This document shows positions 45,556-54,609 of a stretch of 62,165 bases of DNA, one piece after another. The notes under the pieces are model-generated. The model ran no database searches, was not told where the DNA came from, and was given only the letters and a program-made list of their open reading frames with translations. The position numbers and the translations under genes were made by a program. The DNA comes from Oscillospiraceae bacterium (lineage in GTDB: Bacteria; Bacillota; Clostridia; Oscillospirales; Oscillospiraceae), in the NCBI GenBank assembly GCA_031262405.1, contig JAISHS010000007.1, positions 1 to 62,165 of the forward strand, given 5' to 3'. Numbering within the stretch: the stretch's first letter is position 1; every line of letters starts with the position of its first letter.

Positions 45556-47061
45556 ATGGCTCTTACCTTTTTATATCCCGACTATGAAATCGTTCGCAAC
45601 GACTACCGCTGCATCAAGTGCCGCGTCTGTGAGCGGCAGTGCGCTAACAGCGTTCACCGCTATGACGAAGACGCCAACCTCATGCTCTCTGACGAGGCAA
45701 GCTGCGTAAACTGTCACCGCTGTGTAGCCCTCTGCCCGACCCGCGCCCTGAAAATCCGCAAGACAGAACACGTTTTCCGCGAAAACGCCAACTGGCAGGA
45801 GCAGACGATCAGAGAGGTCTACCGTCAGGCGGACAGCGGCGGCGTGCTGCTCTCCTCCATGGGCAACCCCGAGAAATACCCTGTATATTGGGATAAGCTC
45901 CTCATAAACGCCTCGCAGGTCACGAACCCCTCAATTGACCCCCTGCGCGAGCCGATGGAGACGAAGGTTTTTCTCGGCAAAAAGCCCTCGGTCATGGAGC
46001 GCGACGAGCGAGGAGAGCTGAAAACTGATCTTCCTCCTCAGCTGGAGCTTGCTCTGCCCGTAATGTTCTCCGCCATGAGCTATGGCTCTATAAGCTATAA
46101 CGCCCACAAGTCCCTTGCCATAGCCGCGCGGGAGCTGGACATCTATTACAACACAGGCGAGGGCGGTCTGCACGAGGATTTCTATAAATTCGGCGCGAAC
46201 ACAATAGTTCAGGTCGCCTCCGGCCGCTTCGGCGTACATAGGGGGTATCTCGAGGCGGGCGCGGCAATTGAGATTAAAATGGGTCAGGGCGCAAAACCCG
46301 GCATAGGCGGCCACCTGCCCGGCGAAAAAATCGGCGTCGAGGTCTCGCGCACGCGAATGATCCCCGAGGGCACGGACGCCATCTCCCCCGCCCCCCACCA
46401 CGACATATATTCCATTGAAGACCTGCGCCAGCTGGTGTTCTCCCTCAAGGAGGCAACGGAATATAAAAAGCCCGTCATAGTAAAGGTCGCGGCAGTGCAC
46501 AACATTGCGGCAATCGCCAGCGGCATCGCCCGAAGCGGCGCGGATATCATAGCGATAGACGGTTTTCGCGGCGGCACGGGCGCGGCTCCCACGCGCATTC
46601 GCGACAACGTCGGCATCCCCATCGAGTTGGCTCTGGCAAGCGTCGACAAGCGACTGCGCGATGAGGGCATCCGCAACGACGTTTCCCTGGTCGTCGGCGG
46701 GAGCATTCGCTCCAGCGCGGACGTGGTGAAGGCAATTGCCCTCGGCGCGGACGCCTGTTACATAGCGACGGCGGCGCTGCTCGCGCTGGGCTGTCACCTC
46801 TGCCGGAACTGTCAGTCCGGGAAGTGCAACTGGGGCATTGCCACTCAGAACCCCGATCTCGTTCGGCGGCTGAACCCCGAGATCGGCGCGCCGAGGCTCG
46901 TAAATCTCATGTCCGCTTGGCGTCACGAGATAATGGAATTGCTCGGCGGCATGGGCATAAACTCCATTGAGGCGCTTCGCGGCAACCGCATGATGCTCCG
47001 CGGCGTCGGACTGAACGAGAAGGAATTAGATATACTGGGCGTAGCCCACGCAGGAGAATAG
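45556..47061 (+). CDS. Glutamate synthase FMN-binding core with 4Fe-4S domain
   Basis: The 501-residue protein has two 4Fe-4S motifs at the N-terminus (C19/22/25/29 and C50/53/56/60), then the alpha/beta-barrel glutamate synthase domain with FMN-binding features (GEGGLHEDFY, GQGAKPGIGGHLP, IDGFRGGTGAAP) and a Cys-rich Fe-S motif, CHLCRNCQSGKC. It condenses ammonia with 2-oxoglutarate and reduces the product to glutamate. GGGAGG lies upstream of the ATG. This is the archaeal-type split arrangement. Confidence 0.92.
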   Translation: MALTFLYPDYEIVRNDYRCIKCRVCERQCANSVHRYDEDANLMLSDEASCVNCHRCVALCPTRALKIRKTEHVFRENANWQEQTIREVYRQADSGGVLLSSMGNPEKYPVYWDKLLINASQVTNPSIDPLREPMETKVFLGKKPSVMERDERGELKTDLPPQLELALPVMFSAMSYGSISYNAHKSLAIAARELDIYYNTGEGGLHEDFYKFGANTIVQVASGRFGVHRGYLEAGAAIEIKMGQGAKPGIGGHLPGEKIGVEVSRTRMIPEGTDAISPAPHHDIYSIEDLRQLVFSLKEATEYKKPVIVKVAAVHNIAAIASGIARSGADIIAIDGFRGGTGAAPTRIRDNVGIPIELALASVDKRLRDEGIRNDVSLVVGGSIRSSADVVKAIALGADACYIATAALLALGCHLCRNCQSGKCNWGIATQNPDLVRRLNPEIGAPRLVNLMSAWRHEIMELLGGMGINSIEALRGNRMMLRGVGLNEKELDILGVAHAGE

Positions 47062-47066
47062 CCGCC

Positions 47067-47492
47067 ATGAAACGAGTATATGTCAATGAAGAATGGTGCT
47101 TGGGTTGCCATTTGTGCGAATACAATTGCGCATTTGCAAACTCCGGGCAGGACAATATGGCAAAGGCGCTGCGCGACGCGGTGATCAGGCCTAGTATTCG
47201 CGTGGAGGAAAACGGAAAGGTCTGCTTCGCCGTCTCCTGCCGCCACTGCGACGAGCCGCTTTGCGTCTATAACTGCATCAGCGGCGCGCTGACGCGCCGA
47301 GGAGGCGTTATCTCCATCGACGCGGACAAATGCGTCGGCTGCTACACCTGCGTACTGAGCTGTCCCTATGGCTGCATTACCCCGACCTTCGACGGCGTCA
47401 TGCAAAAATGCGAGCTGTGCGCCGAAAACGGCGGCTCCCCCGCCTGTGTGGAGGGCTGCCCGAACAAAGCAATAGTATTCGAGGAGAGATGA
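47067..47492 (+). CDS. 4Fe-4S ferredoxin-type electron carrier
   Basis: The 141-residue iron-sulfur protein has four Cys clusters: CLGCHLCEYNC, CRHCDEPLCVYNC, CVGCYTCVLSC and CELC...C...C. It resembles the HycB/DmsB electron-transfer subunits that carry several 4Fe-4S centres. In this operon it probably passes electrons from the FAD subunit to the FMN core. It begins 5 bases after the previous stop and overlaps or abuts the next gene. Confidence 0.88.
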   Translation: MKRVYVNEEWCLGCHLCEYNCAFANSGQDNMAKALRDAVIRPSIRVEENGKVCFAVSCRHCDEPLCVYNCISGALTRRGGVISIDADKCVGCYTCVLSCPYGCITPTFDGVMQKCELCAENGGSPACVEGCPNKAIVFEER

Positions 47493-47497
47493 GCGGG

Positions 47498-48745
47498 ATG
47501 AAATATGTCATTATTGGAAATTCCCACGCGGCCGCGGGTGCTGTTGAGGGCATAAGAAACCAAGACGCTCAGGGCGAGATTCTTCTGATCTCCAAAGAGG
47601 CTCACCATGTCTATTCAAGGCCTCTCATTTCCTATCTTCTGCAGGGCAAGACCGACCTCGATCGGATGAAATACCGCCCCGACGATTTCTATGAGAAGAA
47701 CTCCTGTCAGACCCTTTTCGGCGTCTGCGCCGACTCCATCGATCCGGGCAGTCGGAGCGTCACGCTGGATAACGGCAACGCTGTCTCCTATGACAAGCTA
47801 CTCGTCGCGACAGGCTCGAGACCCTTTGTCCCGAATTTCCCGGGGCTGGATAGCGTACCCAAGTGCTTTTCCTTCATGTCGCTTAGCGATGCTCTCGCGC
47901 TCGAAGAGGCTCTCTTCCCCGAGGCGCGGGTACTCATTGTCGGCGCGGGACTCATCGGACTCAAGTGCGCGGAGGGCATCTCCTCCCGCGTGGGCGAAAT
48001 TACCGTCATAGACCTCGCCGCACGGGTACTCCCCAGCATTCTCGACGAAGAGGGCGCTAAAATGACTCAGGCTCTTCTCGAGCAAAACGGCATAAGCTTT
48101 CGGCTCGGCGTCTCGGCGGAGCGTTTTGAGAAAAACCGCGCCATTCTGACGGACGGCACGCAGCTTGACTTCGACCTTCTCGTGCTCGCCGTCGGCGTGA
48201 GACCGAACACCGGCCTCGTCGCTCAAGCGGGCGGTAAGTGCAACCGCGGCATAATCGTCGACAAAGCGATGCAAACCACCCTCCCCGACGTCTATGCCGC
48301 CGGCGACTGCGTAGAGAGCTATGACGTCTCGAGCGCTCAGAATAAGATGATAGCAATCGTACCCACCGCCTACAGCGGAGGCTTCAATGCGGGCGTAGCT
48401 ATGGCTGGAGGGCGCAGCCCCGAACCCAAAGCCGTCCCGATGAACGCCATCGGCTTCTTCGGGCAGCATATAATAACGGCGGGCAGCTATGAGGGCGATT
48501 TTTACGAGAGCCGAGGCGAGGGCACTTACAAAAAGCTCTTTTACTCCGACAATCTCCTGCGCGGCTTTATACTTATCGGAGACGTCGACAAGGCGGGCAT
48601 CTATACGAGCCTGCTGCGTGAAAAAACGCCTCTGGACAGCATAGACTTTGACCTTGTCTGTGAAAAACCCTCGCTCGTGGCGTTCTCGCGCGGCTACCGG
48701 GACAAAAATTTGGGAGGAAAACCCCATGAATTTGAAAAAAATTGA
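47498..48745 (+). CDS. FAD/NAD(P)-dependent oxidoreductase of glutamate synthase
   Basis: The 415-residue flavoprotein has FAD-binding VIIGNSHAAAGAVEG at the N-terminus, a NAD(P)H-binding LIVGAGLIGLKCAEG in the middle, and the second FAD motif DVYAAGDCVE. It is of the nitrite reductase/rubredoxin reductase type rather than the GltD type. It probably takes electrons from NAD(P)H for glutamate synthesis. Two starts are possible: 47489 overlaps the ferredoxin stop as ATGA but leaves only 2 bases after GAGGAG, and 47498 leaves 11. I prefer the latter. Confidence 0.85.
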   Translation: MKYVIIGNSHAAAGAVEGIRNQDAQGEILLISKEAHHVYSRPLISYLLQGKTDLDRMKYRPDDFYEKNSCQTLFGVCADSIDPGSRSVTLDNGNAVSYDKLLVATGSRPFVPNFPGLDSVPKCFSFMSLSDALALEEALFPEARVLIVGAGLIGLKCAEGISSRVGEITVIDLAARVLPSILDEEGAKMTQALLEQNGISFRLGVSAERFEKNRAILTDGTQLDFDLLVLAVGVRPNTGLVAQAGGKCNRGIIVDKAMQTTLPDVYAAGDCVESYDVSSAQNKMIAIVPTAYSGGFNAGVAMAGGRSPEPKAVPMNAIGFFGQHIITAGSYEGDFYESRGEGTYKKLFYSDNLLRGFILIGDVDKAGIYTSLLREKTPLDSIDFDLVCEKPSLVAFSRGYRDKNLGGKPHEFEKN

Positions 48746-49454
48746 TTGCTCCGGCAAAAACTATGATATACTCAACGAGGAGCTTAGAGCGGTGTCCGGC
48801 GACATTGAGCTCACTAACTGTCTCGGGCAGCGCTTCATCGCGGCGGGGTCTCCCCCGCGCAAAATAAAAATCAACGGCATTCCCGGAAACGCCCTCGGCG
48901 CATATCTAAACGGCGCCGAAATCTATGTGAACGGCAACGCTCAGGACGCCACCGGCGACACTATGGACAGCGGCAGCATCATCATTGACGGCAGCTGCGG
49001 CGACGCGGCGGGCTATGCAATGCGCGGCGGCGCGATTATGGTGCGCGGCGACGTGGGCTACAGAGCCGGTATCCACATGAAGGCCTATGAAGGAAAGACG
49101 CCGGTTTTGATTTTCGGCGGACGCTGCGGCAGCTTTCTCGGAGAATATCAGGCGGGCGGCGTTATAATCGCCCTGGGGCTGGGCGTTCCCGAGGACAAAA
49201 TTCTGGGTTACTTCTGCGGAACCGGTATGCACGGCGGGAAGATTTTCGTCCGCTGCAACGAATTTTCGGCGCGTGTCTCTGAGCAGATTTCGGTCGCGCG
49301 CGCGTCTGATGAGGATATGGAGCTTATTGCCCCGATAATCTCCGACTTCTGCTCTTGCTTCGGCGTGGATGAGAGCGACGTCTATTCCAAGGCTTTTCAC
49401 GTCCTAACCCCCAACAGCGCCAACCCTTATAAACTGCTCTATATACAAAATTAG
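48726..49454 (+). CDS. Glutamate synthase GXGXG-domain subunit
   Basis: The 242-residue protein consists of the right-handed beta-helix domain of glutamate synthase, with its repeated G-x-x-G pattern (GSIIIDGSCGDAAGYAMRGG, IFGGRCGSFLGEYQAGG). In the full-length enzyme this domain organises the ammonia tunnel between glutaminase and FMN sites. GGGAGG lies about 9 bases before the ATG at 48726. It overlaps the oxidoreductase gene by 20 bases. Confidence 0.88.
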   Translation: MNLKKIDCSGKNYDILNEELRAVSGDIELTNCLGQRFIAAGSPPRKIKINGIPGNALGAYLNGAEIYVNGNAQDATGDTMDSGSIIIDGSCGDAAGYAMRGGAIMVRGDVGYRAGIHMKAYEGKTPVLIFGGRCGSFLGEYQAGGVIIALGLGVPEDKILGYFCGTGMHGGKIFVRCNEFSARVSEQISVARASDEDMELIAPIISDFCSCFGVDESDVYSKAFHVLTPNSANPYKLLYIQN

Positions 49455-49470
49455 CTTTAGAGGTGGTTCT

Positions 49471-50685
49471 ATGTTATATTCCGGACAAGAGGTTTTAGAT
49501 TACGTCCGCGAGGAGAAGGTAAAGTTCGTTAAGCTCGCCTTCTGCGACATTTTCGGTCAGCCGAAGAATGTGTCTATCCTGTCCTCAGAGCTTGAAAACG
49601 CCTTTGCGGACGGTATTTCCTTCGACGCCTCCGCCGTGCGCGGCTTCGGCGGCGTCGCCCACTCCGATCTGTTTTTGTTCCCGGACCCCTCTACAATGAC
49701 GCCCGTTCCGTGGCGACCGACCCACGGGCGGGTTATTCGTATGTATTGCGAGGTTCGCGACCCCTCCGGCAAAAAATCAGAGCTTGACAGCCGCACGATT
49801 TTAAAGCGCGCCGTCGAGCAGGCGGCGTCAAGAGAAATAGAGTGCTATTTCGGCGCGGAGCAGGAGTTTTATCTCTTCAAGACGGACGAGCTGGGTGCGC
49901 GGACGCTCCAGCCGATAGACGAGGCGGGATATATGGACACCGCTCCCGACGATGCGGGGGAGAATGTCCGCCGTGAAATCTGCCTCTCGCTCGAGGAGAT
50001 GGGCATAAGCCCCGAGGCGTCTCACCACGAGGAGGGCCCCGGTCAGAACGAAATCGACTTTCGCTACAGCGATCCCCTTCGCGCGGCGGACAACACCGTC
50101 ACCTTCAAGGCCGTCGTGAGATCCGTCGCCGAGCGCAGCGGACTCTGGGCAAGCTTTGACCCCAAGCCGCTGACGCATAAGAGCGGCAACGGAATGCACA
50201 TTAATATTTCCCCGCGCTCACCTCGCGGCGGCGATGTTTTTTCCCCGTTTATGGCGGGAATAATGGAGCATATTCGCGAAATCACGCTCTTCCTCAACCC
50301 GACGGAGGGCAGTTACGAGCGCCTCGGCAGCCATAAGGCCCCGCGCTTTGTCTCCTGGTCGCCGGAGAACCGCTCCCAGCTCATCAGAATCCCGGCGTCA
50401 ACGGGCGAGCGAAAGCGCTTCGAGCTGCGCTCGCCGGACCCGCTGACTAATCCCTATCTGGCGTTCGCCCTGCTCATCTATGCGGGACTCGACGGAGTAG
50501 AGCGCGGCCTCACGCCGCCGGAGCCGGTGGAGCTTGATCTCTTCTATGCGCCGGATAGCGTAACGCGAAAGCTTTTGCGTCTGCCCGCCACCCGCGCCGA
50601 GGCGGCAAGCTTAGCTGCAAGCAGCGACTTTGTGCGAAAGCACTTGCCGCAGGAGATTATTGATTTATTTGTCCAAGATAATTAG
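49471..50685 (+). CDS. glnA: Glutamine synthetase type I
   Basis: The 404-residue GSI is shorter than the usual 440-470. Active-site motifs are FGAEQEFYLF, HHEEGPGQNEIDFRY, KPLTHKSGNGMHINIS, NRSQLIRIP and the Glu-flap-region ELRSPDPLTNPYLAF. The tyrosine-adenylylation loop of GSI-beta is absent. AGAGGTGG precedes the ATG by about 7 bases, 16 bases after the GXGXG gene. It is the second glutamine synthetase within 10 kb and is directly followed by the ANTAR regulator. Confidence 0.93.
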   Translation: MLYSGQEVLDYVREEKVKFVKLAFCDIFGQPKNVSILSSELENAFADGISFDASAVRGFGGVAHSDLFLFPDPSTMTPVPWRPTHGRVIRMYCEVRDPSGKKSELDSRTILKRAVEQAASREIECYFGAEQEFYLFKTDELGARTLQPIDEAGYMDTAPDDAGENVRREICLSLEEMGISPEASHHEEGPGQNEIDFRYSDPLRAADNTVTFKAVVRSVAERSGLWASFDPKPLTHKSGNGMHINISPRSPRGGDVFSPFMAGIMEHIREITLFLNPTEGSYERLGSHKAPRFVSWSPENRSQLIRIPASTGERKRFELRSPDPLTNPYLAFALLIYAGLDGVERGLTPPEPVELDLFYAPDSVTRKLLRLPATRAEAASLAASSDFVRKHLPQEIIDLFVQDN

Positions 50686-50732
50686 CATTAGCTGAATATC
50701 ACTACCACTCAATGACGAGGGGAGGCGAAGGT

Positions 50733-51320
50733 GTGCTCAGGCAATCCGTTCCAAGCAATGTTTTAGTCGTATCGCGCACACCGAATGTCTCCGAGCTGCT
50801 GCGAGAGCTTTTTCCGCCCGAAAGGCTGGGAAGCGTAACAACCCTCCTAACCTGCGCGCAGGCAAAGCGTGCGCTATTGAGTGCTCAATATGACATAATC
50901 GTAATCAACGCGCCCCTCGCCGACGAATTCGGAAGCCGGTTCGCGCTAGACGCCGTTGCGGACACCTCCTGCGTTGTGCTCTTCATCTCGCCGTCGGAGC
51001 AATATGAGGAGCAGTCGGCAATGCTCGAGAGCTACGGCGTCCTGACGCTGGAAAAGCCGATCACAAAATCGGCGTTTTACGCCGCGCTTCGTCTTTCCTT
51101 GGCAATGCGCGAGCGCCTTCGCGCGATGGAGCGGAAAAATCAATCTCTGAACGACAAAATGGGCGAGCTGCGGCTCATTAACCGCGCCAAGTGGGCGCTT
51201 ATTGAGGGGCTGAGCATGACCGAAAAGCAGGCGCACCGCTACATCGAAAAGCAGGCGATGGATATGCGCCTATCCAAGCTTCAGGTGGCCGAGAGCATTA
51301 TCAGGACATATGAAAAATAA
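50733..51320 (+). CDS. NitR-like antiterminator with ANTAR domain
   Basis: The 195-residue two-domain protein has an N-terminal receiver-like fold (about 8-120) with the usual phospho-acceptor Asp replaced by Asn (N59 in IIVINAP) and no acidic pair near the N-terminus, though LEKPIT keeps the lysine. A coiled coil (about 120-145) leads to an ANTAR domain ([20 protein letters not shown]...). ANTAR domains bind RNA and prevent terminators forming; NitR beside glnA in solventogenic clostridia is the closest known analogue. I chose GTG at 50733, 7 bases after GGGGAGG; an ATG at 50712 is possible. Confidence 0.88.
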   Translation: MLRQSVPSNVLVVSRTPNVSELLRELFPPERLGSVTTLLTCAQAKRALLSAQYDIIVINAPLADEFGSRFALDAVADTSCVVLFISPSEQYEEQSAMLESYGVLTLEKPITKSAFYAALRLSLAMRERLRAMERKNQSLNDKMGELRLINRAKWALIEGLSMTEKQAHRYIEKQAMDMRLSKLQVAESIIRTYEK

Positions 51321-51366
51321 GAAAGCAGCGACCAAATCAGCTGCTTTCATGAGGGAGACTTTTCAA

Positions 51367-52959
51367 ATGACCAAATATATCTTTGTAACGGGCGGTGTTG
51401 TTTCCGGACTCGGAAAGGGCATAACGGCGGCAAGCCTGGGTCGCCTTCTGAAGGCGCGAGGACTCAAGGTCGCCGCGCAGAAGCTTGACCCCTACATAAA
51501 CGTCGACCCCGGAACGATGAGCCCCTATCAGCACGGGGAGGTTTTCGTCACCGCCGACGGCGCGGAGACCGATCTCGACCTCGGACACTACGAGCGGTTT
51601 ATCGACGAGGATTTGAACAAATATTCAAACCTCACCACAGGAAAGGTATATTGGAACGTCCTGACCAAGGAACGCTCGGGCGACTTTCTGGGCGAGACGG
51701 TACAGGTTATCCCCCACATCACGAACGAGATCAAGGACTTTATTTATTCCGTCGGCGCAAACACCGGCGCGGACATTGTTATAACCGAAATCGGCGGCAC
51801 AACCGGCGACATTGAGAGCCAGCCCTTTCTGGAGGCCATAAGGCAAGTGGCTCTGGAGGTGGGGCGCGAGAGGGCGCTCTTCATCCATGTCACCCTCGTG
51901 CCGTTTTTGCGCGGCTCTGAGGAGCACAAGTCAAAGCCCACCCAGCACTCCGTGAAGGAACTTCAGGGCATGGGCATAAACCCCAACATCATCGTCCTGC
52001 GCTGTGACGAGCCGCTCGAGTCCGGAATCTTCCGGAAAATTTCAATGTTCTGCAATGTCAAGCCCGACTGCGTAATCGAAAACATGACCCTACCGGTGCT
52101 CTATGAAGCGCCCATAATGCTAGAGCGCAGCCGCTTTTCAAGCGTAGTCTGCCGCGAGCTGAACATCGCCGCGCCCGAGCCGGATATGCACGACTGGGAG
52201 GAGATGGTCGAGCGTATAAAGGCGCGCAACAAGACCGTCACAATCGCGATTGTCGGCAAATATGTCCGGCTGCACGACGCCTATCTCTCCGTCGCGGAGG
52301 CTCTGCGCCACGCCGGTTACGAGAACGGTGCTTATGTGGAGATTGAATGGGTCGACAGCGAGAATGTTACCGACTACAACGCCGCGGAGGTTTTCGCGGA
52401 TGTGGACGGCATTCTCGTTCCCGGCGGCTTCGGCACCCGCGGAATCGAGGGAAAAATCTCAGCGGCGCGCTATGCCCGCCTGAACAACGTCCCCTATCTC
52501 GGAATCTGCCTTGGAATGCAGATTGCGGTTATCGAGTTTGCCCGCAACGTCTGCGGTTTGGAGAAAGCCAACTCCGGTGAGTTTGACGCGGACACGGCCT
52601 ATAAGGTAATTGACTTCATGCCAGACCAGTTCGAGAGCATCGCCAAGGGCGGCACCATGAGACTCGGCAACTATCCCTGCGCCGTCGTGCCCGGCTCCGT
52701 GCTCGAGCGCTGCTACGGGCAGAGCCTGATTCTCGAGCGCCACCGCCACCGTTATGAGTTCAACAACGATTTCCGTGAGCTGATGACTGAAAAAGGGCTT
52801 GTCATCGGCGGCGCCTCCCCCGACGGCAGGATTGTCGAGACTGTCGAGCTGCCCGAAAACCGCTTCTATGTCGCCGTCCAGTTCCATCCGGAGTTCAAGA
52901 GCCGTCCGAACCGCGCCCACCCGCTGTTTAAAGGCCTAATTCAAGCTTCGCTTGATTAG
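51367..52959 (+). CDS. pyrG: CTP synthase
   Basis: The 530-residue enzyme has an N-terminal synthetase domain ([20 protein letters not shown]) and a C-terminal class I glutaminase with nucleophile Cys in [10 protein letters not shown] and His/Glu in QFHPEF. It aminates UTP to CTP using glutamine. I chose the ATG at 51367, after GAGGGAG. The open frame extends upstream into the ANTAR gene. It belongs functionally with the glutamine-producing genes just upstream. It is followed at once by a heptamer repeat. Confidence 0.95.
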   Translation: MTKYIFVTGGVVSGLGKGITAASLGRLLKARGLKVAAQKLDPYINVDPGTMSPYQHGEVFVTADGAETDLDLGHYERFIDEDLNKYSNLTTGKVYWNVLTKERSGDFLGETVQVIPHITNEIKDFIYSVGANTGADIVITEIGGTTGDIESQPFLEAIRQVALEVGRERALFIHVTLVPFLRGSEEHKSKPTQHSVKELQGMGINPNIIVLRCDEPLESGIFRKISMFCNVKPDCVIENMTLPVLYEAPIMLERSRFSSVVCRELNIAAPEPDMHDWEEMVERIKARNKTVTIAIVGKYVRLHDAYLSVAEALRHAGYENGAYVEIEWVDSENVTDYNAAEVFADVDGILVPGGFGTRGIEGKISAARYARLNNVPYLGICLGMQIAVIEFARNVCGLEKANSGEFDADTAYKVIDFMPDQFESIAKGGTMRLGNYPCAVVPGSVLERCYGQSLILERHRHRYEFNNDFRELMTEKGLVIGGASPDGRIVETVELPENRFYVAVQFHPEFKSRPNRAHPLFKGLIQASLD

Positions 52960-52960
52960 C

Positions 52961-53001
52961 CAGATAACAGATAATAGATAATAGATAATAGATAACAGAT
53001 A
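52961..53001 (+). repeat. Longest heptamer array, after pyrG
   Basis: CAGATAACAGATAATAGATA and further ATAATAG units start one base after the pyrG stop, in the gene's orientation. Next comes GAGTCGC-AAA-GCGAC, one of the small TCGC palindromes. Confidence 0.9.
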
Positions 53002-53066
53002 GGTAGAGTCGCAAAGCGACACATTATTTCGCGCACGGCGCGGGAGAGATACTACGTTACAAAAAT

Positions 53067-53095
53067 CGGCGCGGAGAAATCCGCGCCGTTCTTTT
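53067..53095. terminator. Bidirectional terminator between pyrG and the collagen-like gene
   Basis: A 9-bp perfect stem, CGGCGCGGA (53067-53075) with TCCGCGCCG (53080-53088), is followed by TTCTTTTTG on the plus strand. On the minus strand it is followed by ATTTTTG. Confidence 0.85.
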
Positions 53096-53112
53096 TGTGT
53101 TTTGAGGCTTTC

Positions 53113-53673
<561 letters not shown>

Positions 53674-53776
53674 AAATGATCCTCCATATGTGGGATACTA
53701 CACTCTATTCGCGGATATGAAAATCTGTTATCGCCCCCATCTGCGGCAGGCCGCCGCAAAATTGGAATGTCAAATT

Positions 53777-53814
53777 AAAAACCCGCGACTTTCGTTTTTC
53801 TCGATAGCCGCGGG
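53777..53814 (-). terminator. Terminator of the htpG-esterase gene run
   Basis: On the minus strand CCCGCGGCT and AGTCGCGGG (one mismatch, further inner pairs TCG/CGA) are followed by TTTTTAATTT. It lies about 80 bases past the esterase stop. Confidence 0.75.
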
Positions 53815-53870
53815 CATTGTTGCGTTGTAAAAATAATTTGAGAAGTAAAGGAATCGAGCTTCACGCAACA

Positions 53871-53912
53871 TCTATCTATTATCTATTATCTATTATCTGT
53901 TATCTGTCATCT
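53871..53912 (-). repeat. Heptamer array overlapping the esterase stop
   Basis: On the minus strand this reads GACAGATAACAGATAATAGA and onward. The esterase's last codons (TDNR) and its stop (53893-53895) are inside the array. Confidence 0.9.
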
Positions 53913-54609
53913 GCCTTACTGCTTTCGCCATAAGGCGCTCTTCCTCCGGGTCAAACAAGAAGTGAAAGCTCTCTGGCAGAATCGTAACCTCCGCGGCGGG
54001 CTGGAGCTTCAGCGTCAGCTCGGGAACGCTGCGCGCGACAATCTCGTCCTTCGTAAAGTTAAAAACCAGCAGCCTCGCCTTGAGCTTGGGCAGCGCCTCA
54101 CGCGCCTTCGCGGCTATTTTAAGCAGCTCGAACTGATTCGGCATGACGGAGAAATACTTCCCCGCTCCCCTGACCGGCACTCCGGAAAGCCGCCGCGACG
54201 CAAGTATTTTCAGGGAATCGTCGGGTCGGGGCGAGCGCGCCGTCTTATTCATCATCGAGACCCACTCCGGCGTAAGCGTAACCCGCAGCGGAAAGGCGAT
54301 TGCTACCACCGCCGAGACCTTTTTCGGCTGCTCCGTCGCGGCGATAACCGCCAGAAGCCCGCCCATGGAGTGCCCGACAATTACAATGCGCTCATAGTCT
54401 CGGGACAAATCCCGAAGCCGCTGCCTGACGCCCGCCAGCCAATCCTCAGCGTCCGCCTCGCAAAATTCGGCAACGCTTTTCCCGTGCCCCGGCAGCGTCA
54501 GCGTATGGATGTCCGCGCCGGAGCCCTCGAGCAGCGTTTTCATCCCCTCGAATTGCTTCGGCGAACCCATAAACCCGTGTATAAATAAAATAGCGGCGTC
54601 AGTTGTCAA
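53893..54609 (-). CDS. Alpha/beta-hydrolase, carboxylesterase type
   Basis: The 238-residue hydrolase has the oxyanion strand ILFIHGFMGSP, nucleophile elbow GHSMGG and catalytic His near the C-terminus (ESFHFLFDPE). It resembles small carboxylesterases of the Est30/YvaK kind. It starts at a TTG overlapping the metG 3' end by 11 bases, about 10 bases after GGAG, so expression is coupled to metG. The final four residues and stop are read from a heptamer repeat. Confidence 0.85.
   Translation of the reverse strand: MTTDAAILFIHGFMGSPKQFEGMKTLLEGSGADIHTLTLPGHGKSVAEFCEADAEDWLAGVRQRLRDLSRDYERIVIVGHSMGGLLAVIAATEQPKKVSAVVAIAFPLRVTLTPEWVSMMNKTARSPRPDDSLKILASRRLSGVPVRGAGKYFSVMPNQFELLKIAAKAREALPKLKARLLVFNFTKDEIVARSVPELTLKLQPAAEVTILPESFHFLFDPEEERLMAKAVRQMTDNR

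Noticed and set aside
45931-46926. Long minus-strand frame opposite the glutamate synthase core
   Set aside because: The plus strand carries a conserved enzyme with all Fe-S and FMN motifs. High GC in third positions readily opens antisense frames.
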